64,000 bases of DNA from Diphasiastrum complanatum. Lineage: Eukaryota; Streptophyta; Lycopodiopsida; Lycopodiales; Lycopodiaceae. Both the position numbers and the translations under genes were made by a program. Positions 21,801 to 34,790 of this stretch are shown piece by piece. The notes below the pieces were generated by a model that ran no database searches, was not told the DNA's origin, and saw only the letters and a list, made by a program, of their open reading frames with translations. Within the stretch, counting starts at the first letter, position 1, and the number at the start of each line of letters is the position of its first letter. The stretch lies in the NCBI GenBank assembly GCA_029204225.1, contig CM055095.1:31632936-31696935 (forward strand). Direction: 5' to 3'.

Positions 21801-21930
21801 GCTCTAATACCACTGATGGAAAACATTTGAATTGAAAAATAACTGTGCAAATATCAATCAGGCTCTATAACGAAACGAAATGAGATGAAACTAGACGAAG
21901 CCATGCGAAGCGAAAAACTTAGATGTTGCT
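21801..21930 (-). repeat. Copia primer-binding site and 5' LTR end (minus)
   Basis: Plus-strand GGCTCTAATACCAC (21801-21814) is the complement of the canonical TGGTATTAGAGCC primer site. The LTR should begin at TGATGGAAAACA (about 21814) and extend rightward, but its far end cannot be located; the sequence merges into leader repeat R3. Confidence 0.5.
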
Positions 21931-21959
21931 TTTTAGAGTTGGGTCCACTTTTGGACTCA

Positions 21960-22560
21960 CATGAATCTTGTGAATTCTAATGTGCTTTTTATGGGCCCTT
22001 GGATCAAGTTGGGTCCAAGATGAATGGATAGGATCATTGTGAATATTAGCCAATAGGATTTTGGGGCAAGGGCATTCCCCATTTATAAAAAGGCATCATT
22101 TGTACTCTATTTGCATGCTTAATGAGAAGAAGGAAACTCTACCATTTTTTGGAAGAGAAGCATCCTCATTTGCTATTCAATGCTTGCTATTGCTCTTGTT
22201 GTTTTTCATTTGTTTTCAAGTTCATGCTTTGTTGGTTTCATTAGTTTATGTTTCTTCCTTAGCAAGTTCAATGAGCAAGTGAGTTAACCTCCCTCCTCAC
22301 ACACACTCTCTCTCTATTTCTCTATTCCTCTACCTTCCATGCTCCTTCTATCCATCTAACTCTCTCTCTCTCTCCCTCTCTTTAACTACAAATCATGTTG
22401 AATGCTAGTTTAGTGGAGAAGAGTTAGTGGAGGTAGTATTAAAGGTGGTAGTGTTAGTGTAAGAAGTAGAGAACTATCTAAAAGTAGCATCTTTATATAG
22501 TTAGGTACCTATCCAGTGTTCTAACCCTTGTTGACAGGCGGGAGGGCTACTACTATGCGA
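21960..22560 (+). repeat. Leader repeat R3
   Basis: Shares ordered blocks with 14030-14790: GGGGCAAGGGC, TATAAAAAGGCA (22084-22095), TTTGTACTC, CATCCTCATT, a CT-rich tract (22300-22382) and TTCTAACCCTTGTTGACAGG (22519-22538). The combination of TATA box, short exon, pyrimidine tract and acceptor suggests a promoter plus first intron. Confidence 0.55.
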
Positions 22561-23380
22561 GAACATCGACCCTACAATATGGAACACCTCATCTGCCATG
22601 ACTTGCAAGATCCAAATCCAATTGCAAAACAAAAATGGTTCCATAAATGGATATTTGACTTGCCACTCATTTTTCTCTTAGAATTCAATATCTCAAAATT
22701 CTAATTAACAGTAGGGAAAAGGAATACAAATTCCCATAGCAGTCTTTCATTTGTTATCAGTTATACTTCAAGAATCGAAAGTAAATTAACAAAACTGATC
22801 ACTGGCTTCAACCAATCAACTACCCCTCAGGTTTCACTTCTTTTCTCCCTTTCAAATATGGTTCAGACTACAAAGCCCCAAATTTGTACTAAGAGTATTT
22901 GATGCATCTATCATCCATAGTTTCAAAATTTTCATGAAAATCAAGATCTAGAGAGTGTTGATTGCATCTCCCATGCTATCTCAAGCAAATTTGGACCAAG
23001 AGGGTTCATTATCATAATGATTGAATCATTTTAGGTACTGTACGAAATTTAGTGCTCAGGAAGTACAGCCAAATTCATTTGGAAAGTTCTCTTCCAAGTT
23101 AGATCCAAATTTGGTGCTAGATGGCTTGTTTGAAAGCTAGTTTTGTCAAGTTTTTGTAGCAATTTGTTTCAATCCATTTGGTAGAGCCAATCAAAAGTTA
23201 TGAGCTTTTGAAGAGGGTTAGGTAGGGCACCTAGACCTGTGTGGACACATTTGTTTTGATCATATCTTGCTAGTTTGACAAAAAACTTCAAGGAGAGGCT
23301 TGCCAATGTCATCTATTTGAGATCTAGTCATCAGTTTGAGGTCATAGCCACTTTCTTTCATGCAATTGGCTTGTATTTGA
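22561..23380. other. No gene recognised
   Basis: AT-rich sequence between repeat R3 and a copia remnant. It may be the decayed start of that remnant, but no gag motif is readable. Confidence 0.35.
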
Positions 23381-24450
23381 GTGATTTGTGGATTCTTGGA
23401 GTGTGGTGATGTCAAAGTTCCATTTTCCAAGCACAAAGATCAGAGGAGCAAAAAGCAACACCAACACTTCTCTAATGACAAAGCAAAAGACCAAGATGAA
23501 GAAGATGATGATTCTTCTCAATATTCTACTTCAAAGAAGAAGAAAAAAGTTGTTAAGTGCTTCTTTTAGAAAGGCCACTATGCCACCAATTGCTTCAAGA
23601 AGAAGAACCAATTTAAGGTAGCCAACATCTCTCATAAGGAAGAAGACTTTATTGCAAGTGATGGAGAATGCTCACTTATGTCATCTAAATTCTCCTCTTC
23701 CACCTTCAAGATGGATGACTCTTGGTATATTGATAGTGGAGCATCTTCACATATGTGTAGCTCCAAGGATTCCTTTTCAACTTTTAATGCCTTATGAAGG
23801 AATCAAGAAGACCATATATATTGCAAGTGATCAAGAGTGCAAAATTGAAGGAGTAGGGACTATTCCCTTGAAGCTTGCATCATCAAAAGTTCTATCTCTT
23901 CAAGAGGTTCTTTTTGTTTCCAAGATTACAAAGAATATTATAAGTGTTGGCAAAATTACTTGATGGTGGCCTTGATGTCAATTTTCATATTGACAATTGT
24001 GTGATCAAGAAGGATGGTGAGATCCTTGCATATGGATCTAGATATGGAGGAATCTACAAATTAAACCCAAGAGAGAGTGCAAAATCTCTTGAGGTTGCTT
24101 ATGTATCCAAGTCTTTAAAGGAGGATGATCACACAAGATGCAGATTCTTCTTTCTTCAAGATTTATGGTGCATGATTATTTCCTATTATTCAAAGCATAT
24201 GCTGAGATGGAATTCTCATTGAAGATCAAAGCTTTGAGGAGTGGTGGAGCTCTTGGAGGAAATACACCATATGAAGTATAATTATTGAAGCCTAAGGTTG
24301 ATTACCTTAGTGTCTTTGGAGGTTCTTGCTTTGCATATATTCCCTTGGAAACAAGGAGGAAGGATGATCCAAGCTCATGGATCATGGTTGGATGCTTATC
24401 CACCAAGGAGGCCTATAAAGCCATTATTCCGCTATTTCAAAAGTGATTGA
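23381..24450 (+). pseudogene. Ty1/copia gag-protease-integrase remnant
   Basis: In order: a Lys/Asp/Ser-rich linker; a CCHC knuckle broken by a stop (KCFF-stop-KGHYATNC, about 23555-23595); the protease DSWYIDSGASSHMC (about 23715-23757); a gag-pre-integrase segment (IEGVGTIPLKLASSKVLSLQ, 23850-23910); then a piece of integrase C-terminus (FGGSCFAYIPLETRRK, DDPSSWIMVGC, 24315-24400). At least three frame changes occur and the integrase core is deleted. No LTR is attached. Confidence 0.7.
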
Positions 24451-25105
24451 GAGTGAAGATGTCATACTTTATGAAGATCTACATTCAACCTTGGAAGGGG
24501 CCGAGTTCAAGGCATCTCGAGATGCATCTCAAATCATATCTATTGAAGATTATCAAGATGTGAAGGGGTTGAGGTTTGAGGAGGAGTCTCCTCAACATAT
24601 GATTTTTAAGGGGATCTTCATCTTTTATGATAAAGAGAGGCAAATTTCAGGTGGTATCCACTTTAACATTCTCACTTATTCTTCTCTTTCATTACTTGAT
24701 GTACTATCTTGCTTTATTGAGATTTCCACATCTCAAAATTCATGTAAGGCAATTCTAGTTTTGGATGATGCCTATTGTATGGACATATTTCTTGTCATTG
24801 ATGGATTAGATATGTTTCCAAAACATTCTAAAAGCAAGATATTGTATCATCAAAAATATGCTCTGAGATTTAGTAAGAGCAAGATTGAGCTTGTTGCTCA
24901 AAATTTGAAAAATCATGTTTTCACATGTTTTGAGGCAAATTGTGAACTTCTCTTGAGATTAAGTGAAGCATCCAAAGAGGACACTTACATCCTTGAGCAA
25001 GTATTTTTGCCCTTCAACATTTTCGCATTTTTTGGCCTTCGGAGTTTAGTTAGAATTAAAGTAAAATCACTGTGCTACTGTATTGTGGGTCCTATCAGTG
25101 GATAA
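24443..25105 (+). pseudogene. Open frame of unknown origin after copia remnant
   Basis: A 220-codon plus frame. Its first 40 residues (VIESEDVILYEDLHSTLEG) resemble the copia integrase tail and RT linker, so the frame probably begins as part of the remnant. The remainder has no RT motif and no family I recognise. It is hydrophobic and Ser/Leu rich, so it may be open by chance. Confidence 0.3.
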
Positions 25106-25333
25106 GGATCAGTTGGCCTCGCCACGAGGCAAGTTGATGGGACATGCGTCCCGCCAATGGCAACCTGGGTCATGCATGGGTTGTCTGAGTGAACAACTAT
25201 ATGTACACTATAATTTCATTTTGAGAAATATAGTTGCTATGTGAGCTTGATGTGGAGAGTGTTTTTCGTTTGTGTTACTGTGTAGCATGATATGTGTTCC
25301 TGTGCAAAACAAATTCTAAGTTGGTATCAGAGT
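25060..25333 (+). repeat. Copia 'D' 5' LTR end and primer-binding site
   Basis: TGGTATCAGAGTGG at 25322-25335 is the initiator tRNA-Met primer site. The LTR should end a few bases before it (…GCAAAACA, about 25309). The LTR start could not be fixed because the matching 3' LTR is missing. Confidence 0.55.
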
Positions 25334-26641
25334 GGTACAGGGAGTGTACACAGTCCAACATCGTTGTTGAAGAGAGCTTCGGGAGAACTGTCTTCTGAGA
25401 GTTTGGGGTTTACGACGGGTTGAAGACGGAAGGAGAAACACTGGTGTAGAGAGTTTAGCACACAGAAGCTTGGTAAGCTTGAGACTATGTGAGGATTCAG
25501 AGACAAGGGTTGTTGGCTGAATCAGAACCTCGGCAAACGGAATTTTGAAATTCCGAAGTAGGCTATTCAGTGTTTGCAGTCAGTGTGCAATCAATCGGAC
25601 ACCGTTTGACAAACGGATTGAAGCATCAGCTTTCCAGTGGTAGGGTGATCTCAGAGCAATTGATTTGGCCATCCAGAGAGTTGTGAAAAACAAGCCAAGA
25701 TCAAAAGTTGCAAGCAAAACTCTGGTCAAGGGTTTGGAAGCCTAAATACTTGGTTTTCTCTCTATTCTGAACTGTTTTGGTTGCTGTGAAATCTCAGGAG
25801 AAGGGTGTCCTAGCACTACGAATCAGACCTGAAGTGGCCATGGACAACCGCAAGCAGTACAACGCGCTGGATCTACGAGAGTTGGGTGGCCAAAACCCTG
25901 CAGCCATAGCTTGAAGCTCGTGAAGGAGAAAGAGACCACCAGGTTGCTGTCGTGCGCGGTGAAGAGAGTGGAGCTGTAGCGCTCCGAAGTGTCCAACGGC
26001 TGGAGTACCCTGTTTCAACGTTTTGGAAAGATCACAGCTGTAGGATTGAGAGTAGATACGGATCGACGGTTGAGATCGTGCTACTTATGATGAATATCCA
26101 CAGTTGGATCAAAATCGACCTTTAGATCGAGTCTGAAGGGCAGTTGAAGAAGGCAAAGAGGCCTTTGAAGTAATTATAGCCATTAAAACTTCAATACAAA
26201 TTTTCACACTGAAAGTTGAGTTGGGTCCCAAGTTCATGAAGTGTGAAGTTTCTTCACTATGAAAAAACAGTTCAAAAACGAAAAAAATCCCTATTTTTGG
26301 GTCCTTTGTCCGTTTTGACCCAAACGAAAGGCTATAACCTCCAAACGAAGGGCACCCGGACTATACCTGCAAGTACGGTACAACAAAACAGAGTGATTGC
26401 AGTGGACAAAGTGTTCGAAGTGCGCCAAAAGTGATTTTACCATTCCACTGGGCACGTAGTTGGGAGTTGACGACTGAGTGCATTTCGAAAGGCGACGTCG
26501 ATTTGGCTTTCAAATTGGTGGAAAAGCGGTGAGTGGTCTGGTAAGGGAAAAAGTGCAGGTCATTATTTTCAACTTCTGACATCACTGTTGGCCTCAACAT
26601 ACTGTTTTTAACCTACGGCATAAGTTTCAAGCAGTTTTGCA
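25334..26641 (+). other. Untranslated leader of copia 'D'
   Basis: About 1.3 kb between the primer site and the gag ATG, unusually long for copia. Only short frames on either strand; no domain recognised. Confidence 0.45.
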
Positions 26642-27480
26642 ATGGCAAACATGGGAGAGTCCATTTTGAGTGAAAGTAGCAAATTGGATGGGATTTCCAA
26701 CTATGTAGTGTGGAAATTCAAAATGAAAAACATACTGATGGAGAAAGACGTGTGGGAAGTCATCACAGGCGATGAGAGAAGGCTGCCAAATGAAGCAGAT
26801 ATCAAAGTGTTTGACAAAAAGTTGAGGAAAGCTTTGACCTTCATTAACTTGTCAGTGAAGGATCACATCATTACCCACATTTGTGATGCTGTTACACCCA
26901 GACAGGCATGAGATGTGCTAAAGAATCAGTCCGAGATGTCAAATCCGTCAAGAATCATGTTTCTGAAGTCAAAGTTGAATAGTGCCCGCATGGAACAAGG
27001 AGAGCACATTCAGACGTATATGACCAGTCAAGACAATGAGGGATGAACTGCATTCTATTGGTGAGTGCATACGTGATATGGAGCTGGTGCACAATGCATT
27101 GTGCGACATTGCAAAACCCTATCAGATGTTTGTGAGCATAATAGCATCAAGAGAAAGATTGCCAACCTTTGACGAGCTCATAGGAATTTTGATGCAGGAA
27201 GAGCAACGGCGAGAAATGGTGAAAGCTAGACGTCAAAATACTGACGATCAAGCACTTGCAACACGCCAGAAACAAGGCAAGGGCAAGGGCAAGAAGAAGT
27301 CTAAACAGCAATTTGCCAAGTCTCAGGAGGATGAGGGATCTTCTAGTAAGACCAAGAAGAAAGACAAGTGCTTCCATTGTGGTAAAGAGGGCCATTGGAA
27401 GAGTGAATGTCGCAAATTCTTGGCGGAACAAGGCAAGGGAAAATCAAAGCAAGTAGGTAACCTTGTCGATGAGGGTGAGA
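26642..27480 (+). pseudogene. Copia 'D' Gag
   Basis: ATG 26642 begins a typical copia gag: KLDGISNYVVWKFKMKNILM (the YxxWKxxM.. start), HIITHICDAVTPRQA followed by TGA (26909-26911) where Trp is usual, a one-base shift near 27025, then ELIGILMQEEQRRE, a Lys-rich tract and the CCHC knuckle CFHCGKEGHWKSEC (27370-27411). Gag forms the particle that packages the element's RNA. Two lesions disable it. Confidence 0.8.
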
Positions 27481-28800
27481 TTGAAGACTCTAGCATCTTC
27501 ATATCTGCATTGTCATCTAATCAAGATGATCAAGCGTGGTATATTGACTCGGGAGCCACAAGACACATGACAAGTAACAAGAATTGGTTCAGTAGCATGA
27601 AAGTGTTGGATAATGGAACATCCGTTTCACAAGCAAATGGTGAGGTGTGCAAGATCAAGGGGATAGGCACTGTTTCAATCCAACTACTTGATGGCAAAAG
27701 CAGGATGATCGGGGAGGTACTTTACGTACCAGGTTTGAAGAAAAATCTACTTTCTATTGGAGTCATTACTGATCAAAAGTTGAAAGTGAAATTCGCCCAT
27801 GATCGTTGCTTTGTGAAGGATGTGAACCAAAAGTTCAAAGTTATTGCGGATGGAGTAAGGGAGCCCAATACAAAATTGTACAGTTTGAATGCTACAATCA
27901 AGGGGCAACATGGACTTGTATCATCCATTCCATCGCAAACTGAGTTGTGGCATAAGAGGCTTGGTCACTTGAACTTGGAAAGTCTCAGTTTGATGAGAAA
28001 ATTGGAGATGGTTACAGGATTGTCTACCATTGAAGACCACTTGAAATTGATGTGCGAATCATGTGTATATGAGAAGCAGCATCGAGAGAAGTTCAAGTGT
28101 TACAAGAGCAAAGAACATCTTGGATTTAATCCACACAGATTTATGCGGGCCTATGAGGACCATGTCCTTAGGTAAAGCCTTCTATTTCATGACCTTTATT
28201 GATGATATGTCACGTAAGACGTGGATCTACTTCTTGAAGAAGAAATCAGATGCATTTGACAACTTTAAGAGCTTCAAAGCATTGGTTGAAAATCAGACAA
28301 GTAGATCAAAGTCCTAAGATCAGATAGTGGAGGTGAGTACAAGTCTAATGACTTCAATGATCTTTGTGATCAATGTGGGATTAAAAGACAATTTACGCAA
28401 GCTCATACTCTTGCTCTCAATGGTGTAGCTGAGCACAAGAATCGTACGATTGTGGAAAGTGCCAGATCTATGCTAGCTGAGATGAAACTACCAAAGGATT
28501 TTTTGGTCAGAAGCATGCAATACGGCAGTCTATCTTCAAAATAGAAGTACTACCATTGCCATACCAAAGATAGCACCTAGGGAAGCATTCACAAAGAAGA
28601 AGCCAAAGATGAACCACTTGCGAATCTTTGGATGTAAGGCCTTTGTACATGTTCCTAAGAAAGAGAGACGTAAACTTGATGTAAAAGCTATCAAGTTTAT
28701 ATTCCTAGGATATGATGATCGTGTGAAGGGCTATAGATGTTTTGATCCAATGGAAAACAAAGTCCATATAAGCCGTGATGTTATCTTTGATGAGTCCAAG
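27481..28800 (+). pseudogene. Copia 'D' protease and integrase
   Basis: The protease motif AWYIDSGATRHM lies at about 27534-27570, then KIKGIGTVSIQLLDG and GEVLYVPGLKKNLLSIGVI. The gag-pre-integrase domain has WHKRLGHLNLESL with CESC (HHCC finger, about 27948-28065). A shift near 28100 leads to the integrase core (LDLIHTDLCGPM, FYFMTFIDDMSRKTWIYFL), with stops at 28318 and several between 28420 and 28480. It ends in FGCKAFVHVPKKERRKLDVK and FIFLGYDDRVKGYRCFDP. Confidence 0.8.
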
Positions 28801-30562
28801 ATGTATGAAGATGAGGATGCTGAGAAGATAGAGATATCAAGTGGGAAAGATGGTATAGTGGGGACACCACCTGATGATGATCCATTCATTGACCTTCTGA
28901 GTGAAATTGAAGGTGACAAACGCAAGGAGAAGGATGTACCATGGGATACATTTTCACCAGTTAGCCAATCACCTGACAAAAAGCTCCCTAAGTGGTTTGA
29001 GAGATTGTTGGAGAGCCGCGACATGGATGACTTTCCAGGATCATCTAGCCAGGGAGAGCTACGAAGATCAACAAGAGAGAAGACACAACCTGAGAAGTAT
29101 GAAGCAAATTATGCTCTCTTATCTAGCATTATTCAAAGCAAAGAACCTTCGACTTATGGTGAAGCGAAGGATGATGACATTTGGGTCAAGGCCATGGGAG
29201 AGGAGATGGAGTCAATTGCTAAGCATAGCACATGGGACTTAGTAGAACCACCAGTTGGCAAGAAACCCATTGGTTGCAAATGGGTATACAAGACTAAGTA
29301 CCATGCAGATGGAAGTATAGCAAAGCACAAGGCAAGATTGGTGATCAAAGGGTATGCACAAAGCAAAGGCATCGACTATGAGGAGACCTTTGCGTCGGTA
29401 TGTAAGTGGAATACTCTACGTCTACTTGTTGCTTTAGCTTCACATTTTGGTTGGCCTTTGCATCAGATGGATGTGAAATCTGCTTTTCTGAATGGTGAGT
29501 TGGAAGAAGAGGTGTTCATGGATCAACTTGAAGGCTTTGTAGCGAAAGGACAAGGAAATAAAGTATGTCACTTGAAGAAAGCGCTTTATGGTCTTAAACA
29601 GGCACCATGTGCGTGGTAAAGCAGGATTGATGCCTACTTTCGTTCAAAGGGGATGGTGAGAACACACTCTGATCCAAATCTATATGTCTTATGCTTTGAT
29701 GGTATGGTTGCTTTGATTGCTCTTTATGTTGATGACTTGATTATTATGGGAAATAATCAAGAGATGATAGATATGATCAAGAAAGACCTCATGGAATAAT
29801 TCGAGATGACAGATCTCAGCCTGATGCATTATTGCCTTGGAGTAGAGGTGTGGCAAAAAGGACACGAAGTGGGTTTAACACAGGTGAAGTATGTCAAAGA
29901 GTTGCTGCACAGGTTTAGGTTGCAGGATTGCAAACCAGTAAATACTCCTATTGAACCAGATAAAAAGCCTTTCTAATCTTGATGAGTCACAGTCATTTGA
30001 TGCTACACTGTATAGGCAGTTAGTAGGGAGCTTGATTTACCTTACCACGACTAGACCAGATTTATGCTATGCTGTTGGCATTGTAAGTCTGTTTATGGCA
30101 GCACCTATGGAAACACATTTGCGTTATGTAAAAGGCACTTCAGAGTATGGCTTGATTTACAGGAAGCATGATGGTTTACCTGAGTTGTGTGGCTATGTGG
30201 ATGCGGATTGGGGAGGTGACTAGGATGATCGTAGATCTATCACAAGGTATGTATTCCAGTTTTGTGGTAGTTGCTTTTCCTGGTCTAGTAAGAAGCAAAG
30301 TACAATTGCTCTTTCCACCACAGAGGCAGAGTATAAGACAATGTGTAGTGCAACACATGAAGCCATATGGTTGAGACAGATCTTGGAAGAAGTTGGCATG
30401 AAACAGAACATTTCCACGACTTTACATAGCGACAGTCAGAGTGGCATTCAGCTAGCAAAGAATCCAGTGTTCCATGCAAAAACTAAATACATTGAGATTC
30501 AATATCACTTTATACGTGAGAGGCTGCTGAGTCGTGAAATTTATGTTGTTCATTGTAACCAG
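28801..30562 (+). pseudogene. Copia 'D' reverse transcriptase and RNase H
   Basis: RT is almost complete: WDLVEPPVGKKPIGCKWVYK, KARLVIKGYAQSKGIDYEET, QMDVKSAFLNGELEEEVFM, KKALYGLKQAPCAW, then a stop (29618) and the catalytic LYVDDLIIMG with Tyr-Val-Asp-Asp at 29725-29736. Stops also lie at 29798 and near 29975. RNase H follows (GYVDADWGGD, then a stop at 30221, SSKKQSTIALSTTEAEY, LHSDSQSGIQLAKNPVFHAKTKYIEIQYHFIRE). The catalytic residues survive, so decay is recent relative to the other remnants. The element has no 3' LTR of its own; at about 30563 it runs into LTR sequence of family E. Confidence 0.82.
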
Positions 30563-31226
30563 CATATCACAGCCAACTGGAAGTCGCAATTTACAACCTA
30601 ACTGCTTAGTATAAATAGTTGCTCATACTTCTACATTTTATAAGTAACAAGTATCATCTCAGATCATTTTTGAATGATCAAGTATTGAAGCATAGTTAGC
30701 ATCTCTCTCAAGCTTTCAAGCTTAAACACTCTTGAGCATTCTAGCTCAGTTCTTTGGAGTTGATTTAGAGTTTGCTATTGGGCTTACTGTTTATTGGCGG
30801 AAGTGCTTAATTCAGATAGAGTTACAGTTACTTAGAGATAGCTCAGAGCACGCAACTTTGATCCGCAATTCCTTTGTGCTCATTTCCATTCTGATTTGTT
30901 TCTTTTACTAAATCAATCTATCTTTTATTGTGTTCAATATGATATCAATATCCGTGCGTCTCTATAATTCTTTTGTAACTGATAATCTCTTATTATTTGT
31001 CTGATAATTCAATTCTTTATGTTTGGCTTCGTAATCACTTACTTGCTAGTGATTTCAAGGTTAGTTGCTAGATATTGAACGTGATTTCTATCACTACTTT
31101 TGTTCAATATTGATAGGCGTAATCATGCACAAGAAAGAAGGTTTCTTCTGTCGCGCTCGATAAATCGTTTACCTACTTCGATTTGTCGAATTATTTTCTC
31201 TTTCATCTCATCACCTCTATCAAACA
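30563..31226 (+). repeat. Partial LTR of copia family 'E' (copy 2)
   Basis: Right-hand two thirds of the LTR seen complete at 11112-12130, starting at CATATCACAGCCAACT and ending TCAAACA (31226). TATAAATA lies at 30610-30617. No primer-binding site or target repeat follows. The left border is the RNase H of an unrelated copia element. Confidence 0.75.
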
Positions 31227-31585
31227 GTGTTTGGCCTCAGAAGATTGCTTTCCTTTTTTTTTTTTCACAAAACACATGCACAAATATCATAACATAAATA
31301 ATATAGCATCAACGCATAAGGTAAAAGATGTCAAAACACAAATAACATAGAACGAATGAGCAATATTGGCACGAGCAGTGCATAAGCTAAAAAATCCAAC
31401 CAAAATGAAAAGCAATAAAAAAAAAATGCTCCAACAAACATGTATCAGAATCACAAATTACAACAAAATTGAATTTGACACTTTACCATGTCATTTTTAA
31501 TGATCTCATCATTGTCCATTAAAAAACATTATTATTGTAGATACAATAACAACTACGAATAGACAAGAACTATGCTTAGCTATGT
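31227..31585. other. No gene recognised
   Basis: AT-rich sequence with A-runs, probably flanking or 3' sequence of the hAT element that follows on the minus strand. Confidence 0.4.
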
Positions 31586-33475
31586 TCACAAACTAATTTC
31601 AACAAAAAACAAATTTTCTAGGTAGTGCCTTGTGGTCATCGTGTTGTTTTTCCACAACTTGATGGATTGTGAAAGATCCACTAATTCCATCGGTGGACCT
31701 TCAGTCGACACTTTCATAAGTGCATCAACGGCTTTTGTTACTAAAGAGTTCCTCAACTTATCCTTTATGCAATTTTTTATACTAAAGCCTCGGTCACAAA
31801 TAGTCGTATTACAACATTGCAACAAAGCAACCTCAGCTAACTTAAGCAAATTGGAAATTTTTTTACTCAAGGTCTCTCTACATCCCATGTATGTCCATGT
31901 ATTTTTAAATCTCTTACTTCTCCACTCTCTTGATGCTTGAGTTTTGAATCGAGCAAATTCCTTTCTAAATGCAAGATCCTCAATAAGTGGTGGAATAACC
32001 TCTCCATCATGTAATGACTTAGGACGACCATAAAATTCAACAAGTTTATCGACATCAATTTCACCAAAAACTTTTAGTTTGTAGCTAGTACGCCTACCCG
32101 CCCGTTGGCGAGCGGGCAAATTCAAAATATAAGGGTGGGCAGCCAACAACAAACCAAACACCCCCCCCGTCCCCCAGCCCCAGCCCATGCCTGTCCCCCT
32201 GCCCATGGCCTTGGCCTGCCCCTTCCCGAGGCCTCTTTTTCTAGTGAAAAAAAAAATTGGGTTTCCGGGCACACTGCCTGTCACAGCGTGACGGGCAATG
32301 TGAGTTGCCCAGAAACCCAATTTCTTTTAGTATATGTAGATAAATTCCAGAAGGAAAAGTAGGAGACAAAATTCTCAATGAAGCTAAACTAGATGTGTCT
32401 TTAAATCGTTTTTCAATATTTTTTACAATAGAACTAGAAAATTTCTTTTGAAATTCAATTGCTTCACTAAGATCGGATCCATTAACATCCCTACAAATAT
32501 CAACACTTCTATATGAATTAACTTTTAAGGCGCTTCACAAGGCTACAAGGTATCTAGTACTAGATCCATAATAAGGTAATATAGGATAATTCTAACTATA
32601 TGATTTATTTGAATTCATATCAATCATAGGATCTTCCATGAACTCGAGATTTATAGTTGCTACCTCAGACAATATCAAATTTGGAATTGATATGACATCA
32701 ACATAATTTCTTTGGAATACTTTAAGAGTTGCCATGTACTCCAATATGTCAGCTAAAAAATGGACACAATGAATAAATTTAAAATTTCCAACTTTTAAAA
32801 ACATATTGTGATTTTCTGTTAATACTAGTAAAGGTTCTAAAACTTCACACAAACTATGTACTTTGTGTCGACTTTGCCAAAATATGCTATGGATTGATTG
32901 TAATTTATACTTATTACAATCAAACTCTTCTTCTAATGAGTGTAGTAAAATAGTTCATTTAGAGCTTCTAGAAAAGATATGAGAAACATCATTTACAACT
33001 GTATCTACATATTAAGCGTAGGCATTATACTTTATTGCATTAACAATACAAAGATTTGTTCTATGTGCACCACAATGAAATCGAAGTTAAAAAAAGACAA
33101 TTTTTTAAAAATAAAGTTGCTACTCCACGTTGAGATCCAATCATAGATGAGACTCCATCTGAACCAAAACTAATGCAGTCTATCAAAGATAATCCATAGT
33201 TAGACAACATTTGAACAAGCAAGTCATGCAATGCTTGTCTCGACTCATCAAATACATCAATCAAACCCAAAAAAACAAATCTTAGTCTAGTGTTCTTCCA
33301 TGAATGTCGCATAAACAACCATGTGTTTATCGACACACAAATTTGTAGATTCATCTATCATCAAACCAAAATATTTACTAGAATTGATACGTGAAATAGT
33401 AAATATTTTTAATGCCTCACTAATGTACTTGACAAACAATGCACAAGACTTATTGGCTACTAAAGAATACACGTA
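31586..33475 (-). pseudogene. hAT-superfamily transposase (zinc-finger 862-like type), broken
   Basis: Reading on minus, from high to low coordinates: SSKYFGLMIDESTNLCVDKH (RNase H-like core with the DExT motif, about 33390-33340), DCISFGSDGVSSMIGSQRGVATLF (second acidic motif, about 33180-33110), a central region, then the C-terminal dimerisation domain NLLKLAEVALLQCCNTTICDRGFSIKNCIK (about 31850-31765). This corresponds to the cERgFS..n.iK signature of hAT transposases. The N-terminal BED finger is missing; frame changes and stops occur between 32400 and 33100. A 256-base Helitron (32085-32340) interrupts the C-terminal part and, when ignored, the frame is continuous across the site. Confidence 0.75.
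32085..32340 (-). mobile_element. Non-autonomous Helitron, 256 bp, inside hAT pseudogene
   Basis: On minus the element starts TCTACATATACTAAAAG (32340 downward) and ends CTAG (32088-32085). A stem GCCCG/CGGGC with an 8-base loop (32100-32117) lies 11 bases before that end. TC start, CTRR end and a terminal hairpin are the structural definition of Helitrons, which move by rolling circle through a Rep/helicase and make no target duplication. Flanks are A on the left and C (not the usual T) on the right. Just inside the 5' end lies a 70-base foldback (32254-32323), and the middle is a C-rich tract. It encodes nothing. Confidence 0.72.
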
Positions 33476-34744
<1,269 letters not shown>

Positions 34745-34790
34745 CTAGCGAAGTTTGCTTGCCCACTTGGGCGGGCAAATGCAAGCAAGA
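34745..34790 (-). mobile_element. Helitron 3' terminus (minus)
   Basis: On minus: stem TTGCCC/GGGCAA (34773-34778 with 34759-34764) with an 8-base loop, 10 bases, then CTAG (34748-34745) followed by T. This matches the canonical Helitron 3' end. The same geometry occurs at 32085-32117. The element would extend to higher coordinates, where a copia gag remnant lies; no TC 5' end was located. Confidence 0.65.
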
